From positions 40,509 to 104,508 of the forward strand of contig JAAYYU010000075.1 of the NCBI GenBank assembly GCA_012515235.1: a DNA stretch of 64,000 nt, read 5' to 3'. Under the pieces are notes generated by a model. The model had not been told where the DNA came from and did no database searches. It saw only the letters and a list, made by a program, of their open reading frames with translations. This document shows positions 34,874 to 42,201 of this stretch, one piece after another. How positions within the stretch are numbered: the first letter of the stretch is position 1; each line of letters opens with the position of its first letter. Source of the stretch: Candidatus Anammoximicrobium sp. GTDB taxonomy: Bacteria > Planctomycetota > Planctomycetia > Pirellulales > Pirellulaceae. The position numbers and the translations under genes are program-made.

Positions 34874-36337
34874 ATGTCCAAGGCAACGCGTCAGATCTTC
34901 AAGCGGATCGTGCTACACAACAAGCTGTTGGCCGAGCCGGAGGTGGACTCGCTGCTGGCCGAAGTGGATGATCCGGAGCACGCCATCCAGCGTCTGGTCG
35001 AACGCCACACGCTCAGCGCCAAGGCGGCGGAACAGTTCTTGGCGGTTTACAAGAAGCAGGCCGACAAACTGATCTTGGAGACACTGGGGGCGTTGGACGA
35101 GTTGGATGCCAAACCGGCCGCACCTGGGCCGGAGCCCGCGCCGGCAGCCGCGAAGAAGGAGCCGAAAAAGGAACCGCCGCCGGAGGCGAAGCTGGAAGTG
35201 GAGCCGGCGGTCGAGTTGGAAGTGGAGCCGGCGGTCGAGGGACCGCAGGGAGCGAAACCGCTGCCCCAGGCCGGCGCCGAACTTGTGCTCCAATTGCTGC
35301 GCGAGGCCCGCGGTCTGGGCGCCTCGGACTTGCACCTCAAGGCCGGCATGCGTCCCACCGTCCGCCTGCACGGCGCGCTGCAGGAGTTGCCGCATCCCGA
35401 ACTCGAGCCGGCGGCTTGTGAAAAGTCCCTGCTGGCGCTCCTCGACGACCAGCAGCGGGCCCAGTTTGACACGGACCAGGATCTCGATTTCTGCTACGAC
35501 GGCGGCCGCGGCATGGGACGCTTCCGCACCAACTACCTCCGCGAGCACCGCGGCCTTAACGCCATCTTCCGCCTGATTCCCGATCACGTGCCCAGTTTCG
35601 ACGAACTGCAGTTGCCGCCGCAGGTCAAACGGTTCACCGAGTACCGGGTCGGCATCGTGCTGGTCACCGGGCCCAAGGGCAGCGGCAAGACCACCACGCT
35701 GGCCGCCATGGTCGATATGATCAATTCCTCGCGCGCCGAGCACATCATTACCGTCGAGGACCCCATCGAGTTCGTCCAGCCGTGCAAGAAGGGGCACGTC
35801 AACCAGCGGCAGGTCGGGATCCACACCAAGTCGTTCAGCAACGCGCTGCGGTCGGCGCTCCGCGAAGCCCCGGACGTGATCATGGTCGGCGAGATGCGCG
35901 ACTTGGAGACCACCTCCTTGGCCATCACGGCCGCCGAGACCGGGCACCTGGTTCTGGCCACGCTGCACACGCCGGACGCCGTCCGCACGATCGGCCGCGT
36001 GCTGGACGTGTTCCCGCCCAAGGAACAGCCGCAGGTTCGTGCCATGCTCTCCGAATCGCTCCGCGGCATCGTCTCGCAACTGCTCGTGCCCGGCGCCGAC
36101 GGCCAGTCGATGGTGCTGGCTACTGAGATCCTGGTCAACACGCAAGCCATCGGCCACCTGATCCGGGAAGAAAAAGTCCATCAGATCCGCGGCCTGATGC
36201 AGACCGGCAAGCAGTACGGCATGGTGCTGATGGAGGAATCGCTGATCCGCCTGGCCAAGGAAGGCAAGATCACGAAAGAGACCGCGCTGGCCTGGGCCGA
36301 GGACGTCAAAATGGTCCAGCGCGGACTGCTGGATTAA
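34874..36337 (+). CDS. PilT-family twitching ATPase-like protein
   Basis: A 487-residue secretion ATPase of the GspE/PilT superfamily. Walker A GPKGSGKTTT, Asp box VEDPIEF, Walker B VIMVGEMRD and His box LVLATLHT are all intact. IGHLIREEKVHQI near the end matches the retraction-type PilT motif. Residues 1-60 form an extra helical domain unlike PilT, followed by a Pro/Ala/Glu linker (about 70-135) that contains a 24-nt tandem repeat. No pilin or pilC gene is in the window, so a role in pilus retraction is assumed from family only. ATG 34874 follows a G-rich ribosome site. Confidence 0.88.
   Translation: MSKATRQIFKRIVLHNKLLAEPEVDSLLAEVDDPEHAIQRLVERHTLSAKAAEQFLAVYKKQADKLILETLGALDELDAKPAAPGPEPAPAAAKKEPKKEPPPEAKLEVEPAVELEVEPAVEGPQGAKPLPQAGAELVLQLLREARGLGASDLHLKAGMRPTVRLHGALQELPHPELEPAACEKSLLALLDDQQRAQFDTDQDLDFCYDGGRGMGRFRTNYLREHRGLNAIFRLIPDHVPSFDELQLPPQVKRFTEYRVGIVLVTGPKGSGKTTTLAAMVDMINSSRAEHIITVEDPIEFVQPCKKGHVNQRQVGIHTKSFSNALRSALREAPDVIMVGEMRDLETTSLAITAAETGHLVLATLHTPDAVRTIGRVLDVFPPKEQPQVRAMLSESLRGIVSQLLVPGADGQSMVLATEILVNTQAIGHLIREEKVHQIRGLMQTGKQYGMVLMEESLIRLAKEGKITKETALAWAEDVKMVQRGLLD
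35193..35239 (+). repeat. 24-nt tandem duplication in the PilT linker
   Basis: TGGAAGTGGAGCCGGCGGTC (plus GAG) recurs with a period of 24 nt at 35193-35215 and 35217-35239, encoding a repeated Leu-Glu-Val-Glu-Pro-Ala-Val-Glu. In frame, inside the acidic linker. Confidence 0.85.
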
Positions 36338-36562
36338 ACCGCCGGGCGATGGGGCACCTCGCGGACAAGATCGCCGACCGCTGGACGCCGTCGGAGGGGC
36401 GGCCGCGGTGGCGGGCGGCAGCCATCGGCCGACGCGACGCCGCTACCCCCTCGAATGGAAGAACTCGCCATGCCCTGTACAGATTGAGGGATCGAACTAG
36501 AATAGTCGGGACGCGGTCCGAGGCGTCTGTTTTCAAACCGGGGCACAGGAGGGGCGACAAGC

Positions 36563-37558
36563 ATGACCAGAATCCCATCGGAAATGCCGGACCCGCCGGC
36601 GGGTCTGCCGCAGCTGGTGGCGGGAACCCTGCTGCTTGTGCTGATCGGCTACGCTGTGATGACGTCCTTTTATACCGTCTCGGCCGAATCCCAGGCGGTG
36701 GTGCTGCGTTTCGGCAAGATGATCAAGACGGTGGACCCCGGATTGCACTGGAAGCTGCCCTTGGGGATCGACCGGCATTATCCGGTGCAGGTGCGGCGGC
36801 AACTCAAGCAGGAGTTTGGCTTCGGCAGTGCCGGGGCGAGCAACCCGTGGCAGGCGACGGGGCCCGACGAGCAGGAAGCGGAGCGGAACATCGTCACGGG
36901 GGACTTGAATGCGGCCTTGGTCGAGTGGGTCGTCCAATACCGGATCGATGATCCGGAGCAGTATCTGTTCGCCGTGCGGAATCCGGATGCCACGTTGCGG
37001 CACTTGAGCGAAAGCGTGATGCGCGAGATGGTGGGCGACCGGACGGTGGACGAAGTCATCACGATTGGTCGGCAGGAAATCGAGGCCCAGGCGGTGGTCA
37101 AGCTGCAGGAGGTCACGCAGAGTTACGGCATGGGCCTTAAGATCGATCAAGTGCAACTCAAGAACGTGAATCCGCCGCAGAAGGTGCAAGCGAGCTTCAA
37201 CGAGGTGAATCAGGCGCAGCAAGAGAAGGAGAGCGCCATCAACGTCGCCACCGGCGAATACAACAAAGTCGTGCCGCGGGCCGAAGGCGAGGCGGACCAG
37301 AAGATCAGCGCGGCCCAGGGCTACGCCGTCAAGCGGACCAATGAGGCGGAGGGGGACGTGGCTGCGTTCGAGGCCCTGCTGGCGGAGTACGTGAAGGCAC
37401 CGGAGGTGACGCGGCGACGAATCTACCTGGAAACGATGTCCGAGATTCTGCCCAAGGTCGGCAAGACGGTGATCTTGGACGAGGATGCCCGGAATCTGCT
37501 CCCGCTGTTGAACCTGGGAGACGCGAAACCCCCGATCCAGACAGGAGGCCCGCGATGA
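36563..37558 (+). CDS. hflK: HflK-type SPFH/band-7 membrane protein
   Basis: A 331-residue member of the HflKC complex, which surrounds and regulates the FtsH protease in other bacteria. A transmembrane helix at about 17-37 (LVAGTLLLVLIGYAVMTSFY) is followed by the SPFH domain: ESQAVVLRFGKM, DPGLHWKLP, VEWVVQYRIDDPEQY, VNPPQKVQASFNEVNQAQQEKE. AGGAGGGG lies 9 nt upstream of ATG 36563. The stop overlaps the hflC start (ATGA). It is shorter than proteobacterial HflK, lacking the Gly-rich N-terminal extension. Confidence 0.9.
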   Translation: MTRIPSEMPDPPAGLPQLVAGTLLLVLIGYAVMTSFYTVSAESQAVVLRFGKMIKTVDPGLHWKLPLGIDRHYPVQVRRQLKQEFGFGSAGASNPWQATGPDEQEAERNIVTGDLNAALVEWVVQYRIDDPEQYLFAVRNPDATLRHLSESVMREMVGDRTVDEVITIGRQEIEAQAVVKLQEVTQSYGMGLKIDQVQLKNVNPPQKVQASFNEVNQAQQEKESAINVATGEYNKVVPRAEGEADQKISAAQGYAVKRTNEAEGDVAAFEALLAEYVKAPEVTRRRIYLETMSEILPKVGKTVILDEDARNLLPLLNLGDAKPPIQTGGPR

Positions 37559-38559
37559 CGGCGAGATACTCCGTCCCCGCCGCGCTGCTGCTGGCCGTTG
37601 CCGCCGTCATCCTGTTGGCCGGCGTCTATACGGTCGATCCCACCGAGCAGGTGATCGTCACCCAGTTTGGCGAACCGCGGGGCGAGCCCGTCCAGCAAGC
37701 CGGGCTGCACTTCAAGGTCCCCTTCATCCAGCACGTGAACCGCGTCCCGAAGCTCATCTTGCCCTGGGACGGGCAAGCGAACGAGATGCCCACCAAGGAC
37801 AAACTGTACATCCGGGTGGACACCTTCGGGCGGTGGCGCGTGACCGATCCTCTCGAGTACTTCCGCCGGATGCGGGACGAGCGCAGTGCGCTGTCGCGGC
37901 TCGAGGATATCCTGGGCAGTGAAACCCGGAACGCGGTGGCCAAGCACGACCTGATCGAAATCGTCCGCACCGACCGGGAACGGCAGCCGCTGGTCGACGA
38001 GGCGCTGGAGGAAATGTCCGACGCCGTTTCGGGGCGGATCGGCGTCCTGACGCCGATCCGCAAGGGGCGGAGCGCGATCGAGGCGGAAATCCAGAAGGCA
38101 GCCAAGGCCAAATTGGCCGAGTTCGGCATCGAGTTGCTGGACCTGCGTTTCAAACGCATTAACTACAATCCCAGTGTCGTGGAGAAAATCTACGAGCGGA
38201 TGGTTTCCGAACGCCAGCAGATCGCCTCGAAGTTCCGCGCCGAGGGCGAGGGCGAGGCGGCCCGCATCCTGGGAAACAAAGAGCGGGACCTCGACAAGAT
38301 CGAGTCGGAGGCTTACCGCGAAGTGCAGATCATCCGCGGGACGGCCGACGCCAAAGCGACCGAAATCTACGCGCGGGCCTACAACCAGACGCCCGAAGCG
38401 GCGGCACTGTACGAGTTCGTCAAGTCGATGGAGACGTACAAGAGCGTGATCGGCCAGGACGCCACCCTGGTCCTCTCGACCGACACCGATCTGTTCCGTT
38501 TTCTGAAGTGTGCCGAAGGCAACGGTGCGGGCCCCGGCCCCGCTGCGACGCCGCCGTGA
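37555..38559 (+). CDS. hflC: HflC-type SPFH/band-7 membrane protein
   Basis: A 334-residue partner of HflK. An N-terminal membrane helix (PAALLLAVAAVILLAGVY) is followed by DPTEQVIVTQFGEPRGEPVQQAGLHFKVPFIQ and the C-terminal QIASKFRAEGEGEAARI and AYNQTPEAAALYEFVKSMETY, close to the HflC pattern. ATG 37555 overlaps the hflK stop by 4 nt. The gene ends 21 nt from the convergent TPR gene, with no obvious hairpin terminator between them. Confidence 0.9.
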   Translation: MTARYSVPAALLLAVAAVILLAGVYTVDPTEQVIVTQFGEPRGEPVQQAGLHFKVPFIQHVNRVPKLILPWDGQANEMPTKDKLYIRVDTFGRWRVTDPLEYFRRMRDERSALSRLEDILGSETRNAVAKHDLIEIVRTDRERQPLVDEALEEMSDAVSGRIGVLTPIRKGRSAIEAEIQKAAKAKLAEFGIELLDLRFKRINYNPSVVEKIYERMVSERQQIASKFRAEGEGEAARILGNKERDLDKIESEAYREVQIIRGTADAKATEIYARAYNQTPEAAALYEFVKSMETYKSVIGQDATLVLSTDTDLFRFLKCAEGNGAGPGPAATPP

Positions 38560-38580
38560 TTCTCCGGCAGCAGGCCGCGG

Positions 38581-41535
38581 TTACGGGGCGAATCGGGTCA
38601 GAAACGTCCGGGCGCGTTCGCGCTTCTTGGGAGGCAACGTGGGGTCGGTCTTGTCGAGCGCCTGCTGGAAGCAGGCCGCCGCTTCGCGGTTGCGGCCCAC
38701 GTGGTGAAAGACGACGCCGCGGTTGTAGTGCAGCCAGGCGTTGTCAGGGGCGTCCCGGAACGAGCGGTCGAAGTCCCGCAGGGCATCCTCCAGCCGCCCC
38801 AAGCCGGCCAGGACCAACGCGCGACCGTTGTAGGCATACGCCAGGCCGGTCTTGCCGCCGCGCTTCAAGCCCAAGCTGATGGCGCGGTTCAAGTCGGCCA
38901 GGGCCAGGTCGAATTCGCCCAGTTCGGCGTACACCTGGCCGCGTCCGGCCAGCGCGTGGAAATCGTCTTCGTTCTCCTCGATCAGCCGGGTGAAATCGTC
39001 GATGGCCTCCACCCGCTGCTCGGAATACCAGTGCGCTCCGGCGCGCAGGGCGTAGGCCGGCAAGCACTCCTCGTCCAACTCGATCGCCTCCGTCGCGCGG
39101 CCGACGGCCTCGTCGAATTCCTCGCGGCGGCCGTGGTAGGCGGCCTCCAGCAACAGCCGTTCCACCGCGAAGGCTTCGGCCATGCCGGGTTCGCAGACGA
39201 CGGCCTGCTGGAAATCGGCGTCCGCCTTGTCGGGCTCGCCCTTCTGAATCCAGACGCTGCCGCGACTGCTGTAGGCGGCGGCCAGATCCGGGACCAGTTC
39301 GATCACGCGGTCGAAATCCTGCAGGGCTTCGTCATAGTTGCCCTGCTGCAAGTGCAGCCGGCCGCGGTGGAACCAGGCCGGCGCGAGATCGGGTTGCAGC
39401 CGCAAGGCTTCGTTCAAATCGGCCAGCGCCGCCTCGTACTCCTCCCGCCGCGTCCGCAGCCAGGCGCGTTCCACGTAGGCCCCGGCCAGGTCGGGGGCGA
39501 GCCGCAGCGCGGCCGCGAAATCCTCCAGCGATTTTTCGTCCTCCTGCTGGTCCGCCCAGGCCAGAGCGCGGTTCAGATACGCGAAGACCAATTGCGAATC
39601 CAACTCCAACGCCCGGCTGTATTCGCGGACGGCCCCCTCGTTGTCGCCGCGGGCGCGGCAGGCGTTGCCTCGATTGGCGTAGGGCATGGCCCACGTCGGC
39701 TGCATCCGGATCGCCGTCTCGAAGTCCTCCGCCGCCTCGTCCACTTCGCCCATCTTCAGCCGCAAGGTGCCACGCAGGTTGCAGGCCACGGCGTCCTGCG
39801 AATCCAATTCCAGGGCGGCCTCGCAGTCGCTCAACGCCTCGTCCATGTTTTCCAAGTCGTCCTGGGCAAAGGCGCGGGCGAGGTACACGTCGCCCGAGGC
39901 CGTGTTGTGTTCGATCGCCGCCGTGCAGTCTTCGATCGCGTGGGCCGAGTCGCCCAACCGCTGGCGGGCGATCCCTCGCAAGGCGTACGCTTCCCCGGAC
40001 TCCGGCTCGCGGGCCAGCACAAAGCCGCAGTCCGCCGCGGCGCCCGCGAAGTCGCCCGCGCCCAACCGGATCTCGGCCCGATACAGATGATAGCCGACGT
40101 GGTCCGGCTGGATCTCGATCGCCTTGTCGAAATCGGCCAGCATCGCCTGAATCGCCTCGTCGCTCGGAGTGGCGGTCGCACGCCGCCGGGCTAACGCCCG
40201 CCAGGCGTGAGCGGCGTCGTGGTGCGGGTCCAAACGCAGCGCCTGGGTCAGCGTCTCGACGGCGCGGGAATAATCGCCGCGGGCGATCAACACCCGCCCG
40301 CGGTGCAGTTGCAGCGACGGATTACGCCGGTCGCGAACGATGGCCGCATCAAAGTCGGCCAGGGCTTGCTCCCAGGCGCCCAACTGCAGATAGATCATCC
40401 CGCGGCCCACGAGGGCGGCGACGTGCGCCGGATCCAACTGCAAGGCGGCGGTGAGATCTTTCAAGCCCTGCGCATGGCAGCCGGCCGCACAGCAGGCCGT
40501 CGCCCGGCGGGAGTAAATCTCCGGCTGGCCGGGCCGCAGGCCCAGCCACGCCGTGTAGTCCTCGACCGCCCGCTCGTATTCCTCCCGCTGCTCGAACAAC
40601 TCGGCCCGCAAAGCATACAGCGGGGCATACCGCGGATACCGCCCGATCAGTTCCGTCAGTTCCTCGAGCGTGTAGCCGCGGGCCGGATCGGCCGGATCGG
40701 GAATCGGCAGCGACTCGTCCGGGGACGCCGCAACCGGAGCTGACCGCGCCGGCTCTGCGGACCGTACGCCGGCACCGCCCAGCCAGCGTTTGGCACGCCG
40801 CCAAGCGGAAAGCAGGACGCCGCTCCACTTTCCCCAAGCGGCCATCGCACTGCGCCCGGCAATCCGCTCGCCGGATGCCAGCCCTGCCGCCTCCATCAGC
40901 AACTGATCGAACGACCCGGCCTCTCGGGTGAACTGCCGCGTGAACGGAAACAGGAACGGAGGGTGCTGATCGGCCGCCCCGCCCCAGAGCATCGTGCGGC
41001 AGCAAAAACTGACGGGCCCGCCCTCGATCGGCGGTTGTCGCAGCTCTTCCAGTTCCATCCGTAACTCGGCCACGATGTGCGGTGGGAGCGTCTCCGGGCG
41101 AATCTGCAGATCGATCAGACGCTGGTCGCCGGGAAACATGGCGTACCCGATTTGGACGTCGACGCCTTGCTGGGCTTCCGTCTTGCGGACAAAGGACTTC
41201 AGCGTCCGGTCGAAGGCCGCCACAAAGTGGACGAAAGCTTCCTGATGCACGCGCTGGGCGATGACATGGTCGGGAGCCAGAATCATGAAAAACTCGCGGG
41301 GCACGTCCTCGCTGGCCACGTCCTCGCCGGCCACGTCCGCGTCCGCGTCCCTGTCTGTCGGTCGCTCGCGGTACTCCTCGGCATCGCACGCCTGCTCCGC
41401 GTCCGCCGCTTTCCGTAATTCCGACAGGGGGGGTACGACGACCGTCCGGCCGCAGGCGCACGGCAGCAGTGTGCCGGCACGTCCCGCCGAGACGTCCAGC
41501 GTTTGACCGCACACACATCGGATCGAAAAAGTCAT
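38581..41535 (-). CDS. Large TPR-repeat protein with zinc-binding-like N-terminus
   Basis: A 984-residue protein, ATG 41535 with GAGG 6 nt upstream. Residues about 6-30 (IRCVCGQTLDVSAGRAG..LPCACG) form a paired CxC motif common in planctomycete regulators. Residues about 75-260 are an unrecognised domain (FMILAPDHVIAQRVHQEAFVHFV). From about residue 310 to the end there are roughly eighteen tetratricopeptide repeats, each with the A..W/Y..G.....G....A..D...A pattern. TPRs mediate protein contact, and the partners are unknown. A well-formed promoter lies 145 nt upstream. The gene converges with hflC. Confidence 0.85.
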   Translation of the reverse strand: MTFSIRCVCGQTLDVSAGRAGTLLPCACGRTVVVPPLSELRKAADAEQACDAEEYRERPTDRDADADVAGEDVASEDVPREFFMILAPDHVIAQRVHQEAFVHFVAAFDRTLKSFVRKTEAQQGVDVQIGYAMFPGDQRLIDLQIRPETLPPHIVAELRMELEELRQPPIEGGPVSFCCRTMLWGGAADQHPPFLFPFTRQFTREAGSFDQLLMEAAGLASGERIAGRSAMAAWGKWSGVLLSAWRRAKRWLGGAGVRSAEPARSAPVAASPDESLPIPDPADPARGYTLEELTELIGRYPRYAPLYALRAELFEQREEYERAVEDYTAWLGLRPGQPEIYSRRATACCAAGCHAQGLKDLTAALQLDPAHVAALVGRGMIYLQLGAWEQALADFDAAIVRDRRNPSLQLHRGRVLIARGDYSRAVETLTQALRLDPHHDAAHAWRALARRRATATPSDEAIQAMLADFDKAIEIQPDHVGYHLYRAEIRLGAGDFAGAAADCGFVLAREPESGEAYALRGIARQRLGDSAHAIEDCTAAIEHNTASGDVYLARAFAQDDLENMDEALSDCEAALELDSQDAVACNLRGTLRLKMGEVDEAAEDFETAIRMQPTWAMPYANRGNACRARGDNEGAVREYSRALELDSQLVFAYLNRALAWADQQEDEKSLEDFAAALRLAPDLAGAYVERAWLRTRREEYEAALADLNEALRLQPDLAPAWFHRGRLHLQQGNYDEALQDFDRVIELVPDLAAAYSSRGSVWIQKGEPDKADADFQQAVVCEPGMAEAFAVERLLLEAAYHGRREEFDEAVGRATEAIELDEECLPAYALRAGAHWYSEQRVEAIDDFTRLIEENEDDFHALAGRGQVYAELGEFDLALADLNRAISLGLKRGGKTGLAYAYNGRALVLAGLGRLEDALRDFDRSFRDAPDNAWLHYNRGVVFHHVGRNREAAACFQQALDKTDPTLPPKKRERARTFLTRFAP

Positions 41536-41893
41536 GCTCGCCTCAGACGCAGGATTCGCTTCCGGAGCGCGGAAGCCGAAACCTGGGAAACCTCGACTTT
41601 CCAGCGCTTTGCGGTTTTCCGGCGTCCCGCCGTCGCCCCCGCCGGCCTGCGCCGCGGGGACCTTGCGTTCCTGATTACCCCTATGATTATACGCCTGCCG
41701 CCTTCTTTCCTTCAATTGGCCGGCAAAATCGCTACTGCCGAAAAATTCCGTCCCCACCGGCACCGGTTACCCAATCTACGGCATCGGCGGAACTGGACTG
41801 ACGCCTTTTATCACGCAGAATTCCAAAGAGCATCATTTCTGAAAGACCGTCGTCCTGTCCGTCAAGCTCATCTGGATCGCAGAGGAGACAACG
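41536..41893. other. Divergent intergenic region, TPR gene and small secreted protein
   Basis: About 360 bases with no gene. It contains the TPR gene's promoter at 41686-41715 and presumably one for the plus-strand gene at 41894, whose boxes I could not identify. Confidence 0.5.
41686..41715 (-). promoter_or_regulatory. Sigma70-type promoter of the TPR gene
   Basis: On the minus strand, TTGAAG (41715-41710) and a perfect TATAAT (41691-41686) are 18 bp apart. The expected start near 41679 gives a leader of about 145 nt. This is the best housekeeping-type promoter seen in the window. Confidence 0.6.
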
Positions 41894-42163
41894 ATGAGAA
41901 AATGGATTCTGGGGTTGCTGGTTGCCGCCAGTCTCATGTGCGTGTGCTCGACCGCCGCCGCTCAAGAGCCCGGCTGGTCGGCCAATATCATCGCCTTTGG
42001 TCAGCAGCGCGCCCGGATCGAGGCCACGCCCATCGTCCAGCGGAGTTATCGGCCGCTTCATTTCTACGGGAATACGGTCCGGCGACGTTACTACCACGGC
42101 TCGGCCCTGGTCCGCGGGCGAACCACGGTCCGCAGCTCGGCCTCGCCCGCCGGTGGCCAATAG
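41894..42163 (+). CDS. Small secreted hypothetical protein
   Basis: An 89-residue protein with GAGGAG 7 nt before ATG 41894. Residues 1-23 (MRKWILGLLVAASLMCVCSTAAA) are a signal peptide ending in an AAA-Q cleavage site. The mature part is basic and Tyr/Arg-rich (HFYGNTVRRRYYHGSALVRG). No family is recognised. It stands alone, converging with the GH42-like gene 38 nt away. Confidence 0.75.
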   Translation: MRKWILGLLVAASLMCVCSTAAAQEPGWSANIIAFGQQRARIEATPIVQRSYRPLHFYGNTVRRRYYHGSALVRGRTTVRSSASPAGGQ

Positions 42164-42201
42164 TGCGCCGTCCGGCCACAGCCGGTTTCCTTCTTCATGC
42201 T

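Noticed and set aside
34874..36337. GspE/PilB-type extension ATPase
   Set aside because: The IGHLIREEKVHQI segment and total length fit PilT better, and the tetra-Cys zinc-binding motif of GspE is missing.
36475..36503. Promoter for hflK with TAGAAT at 36498
   Set aside because: The 17-bp upstream hexamer (CTGTAC) matches only two consensus positions.
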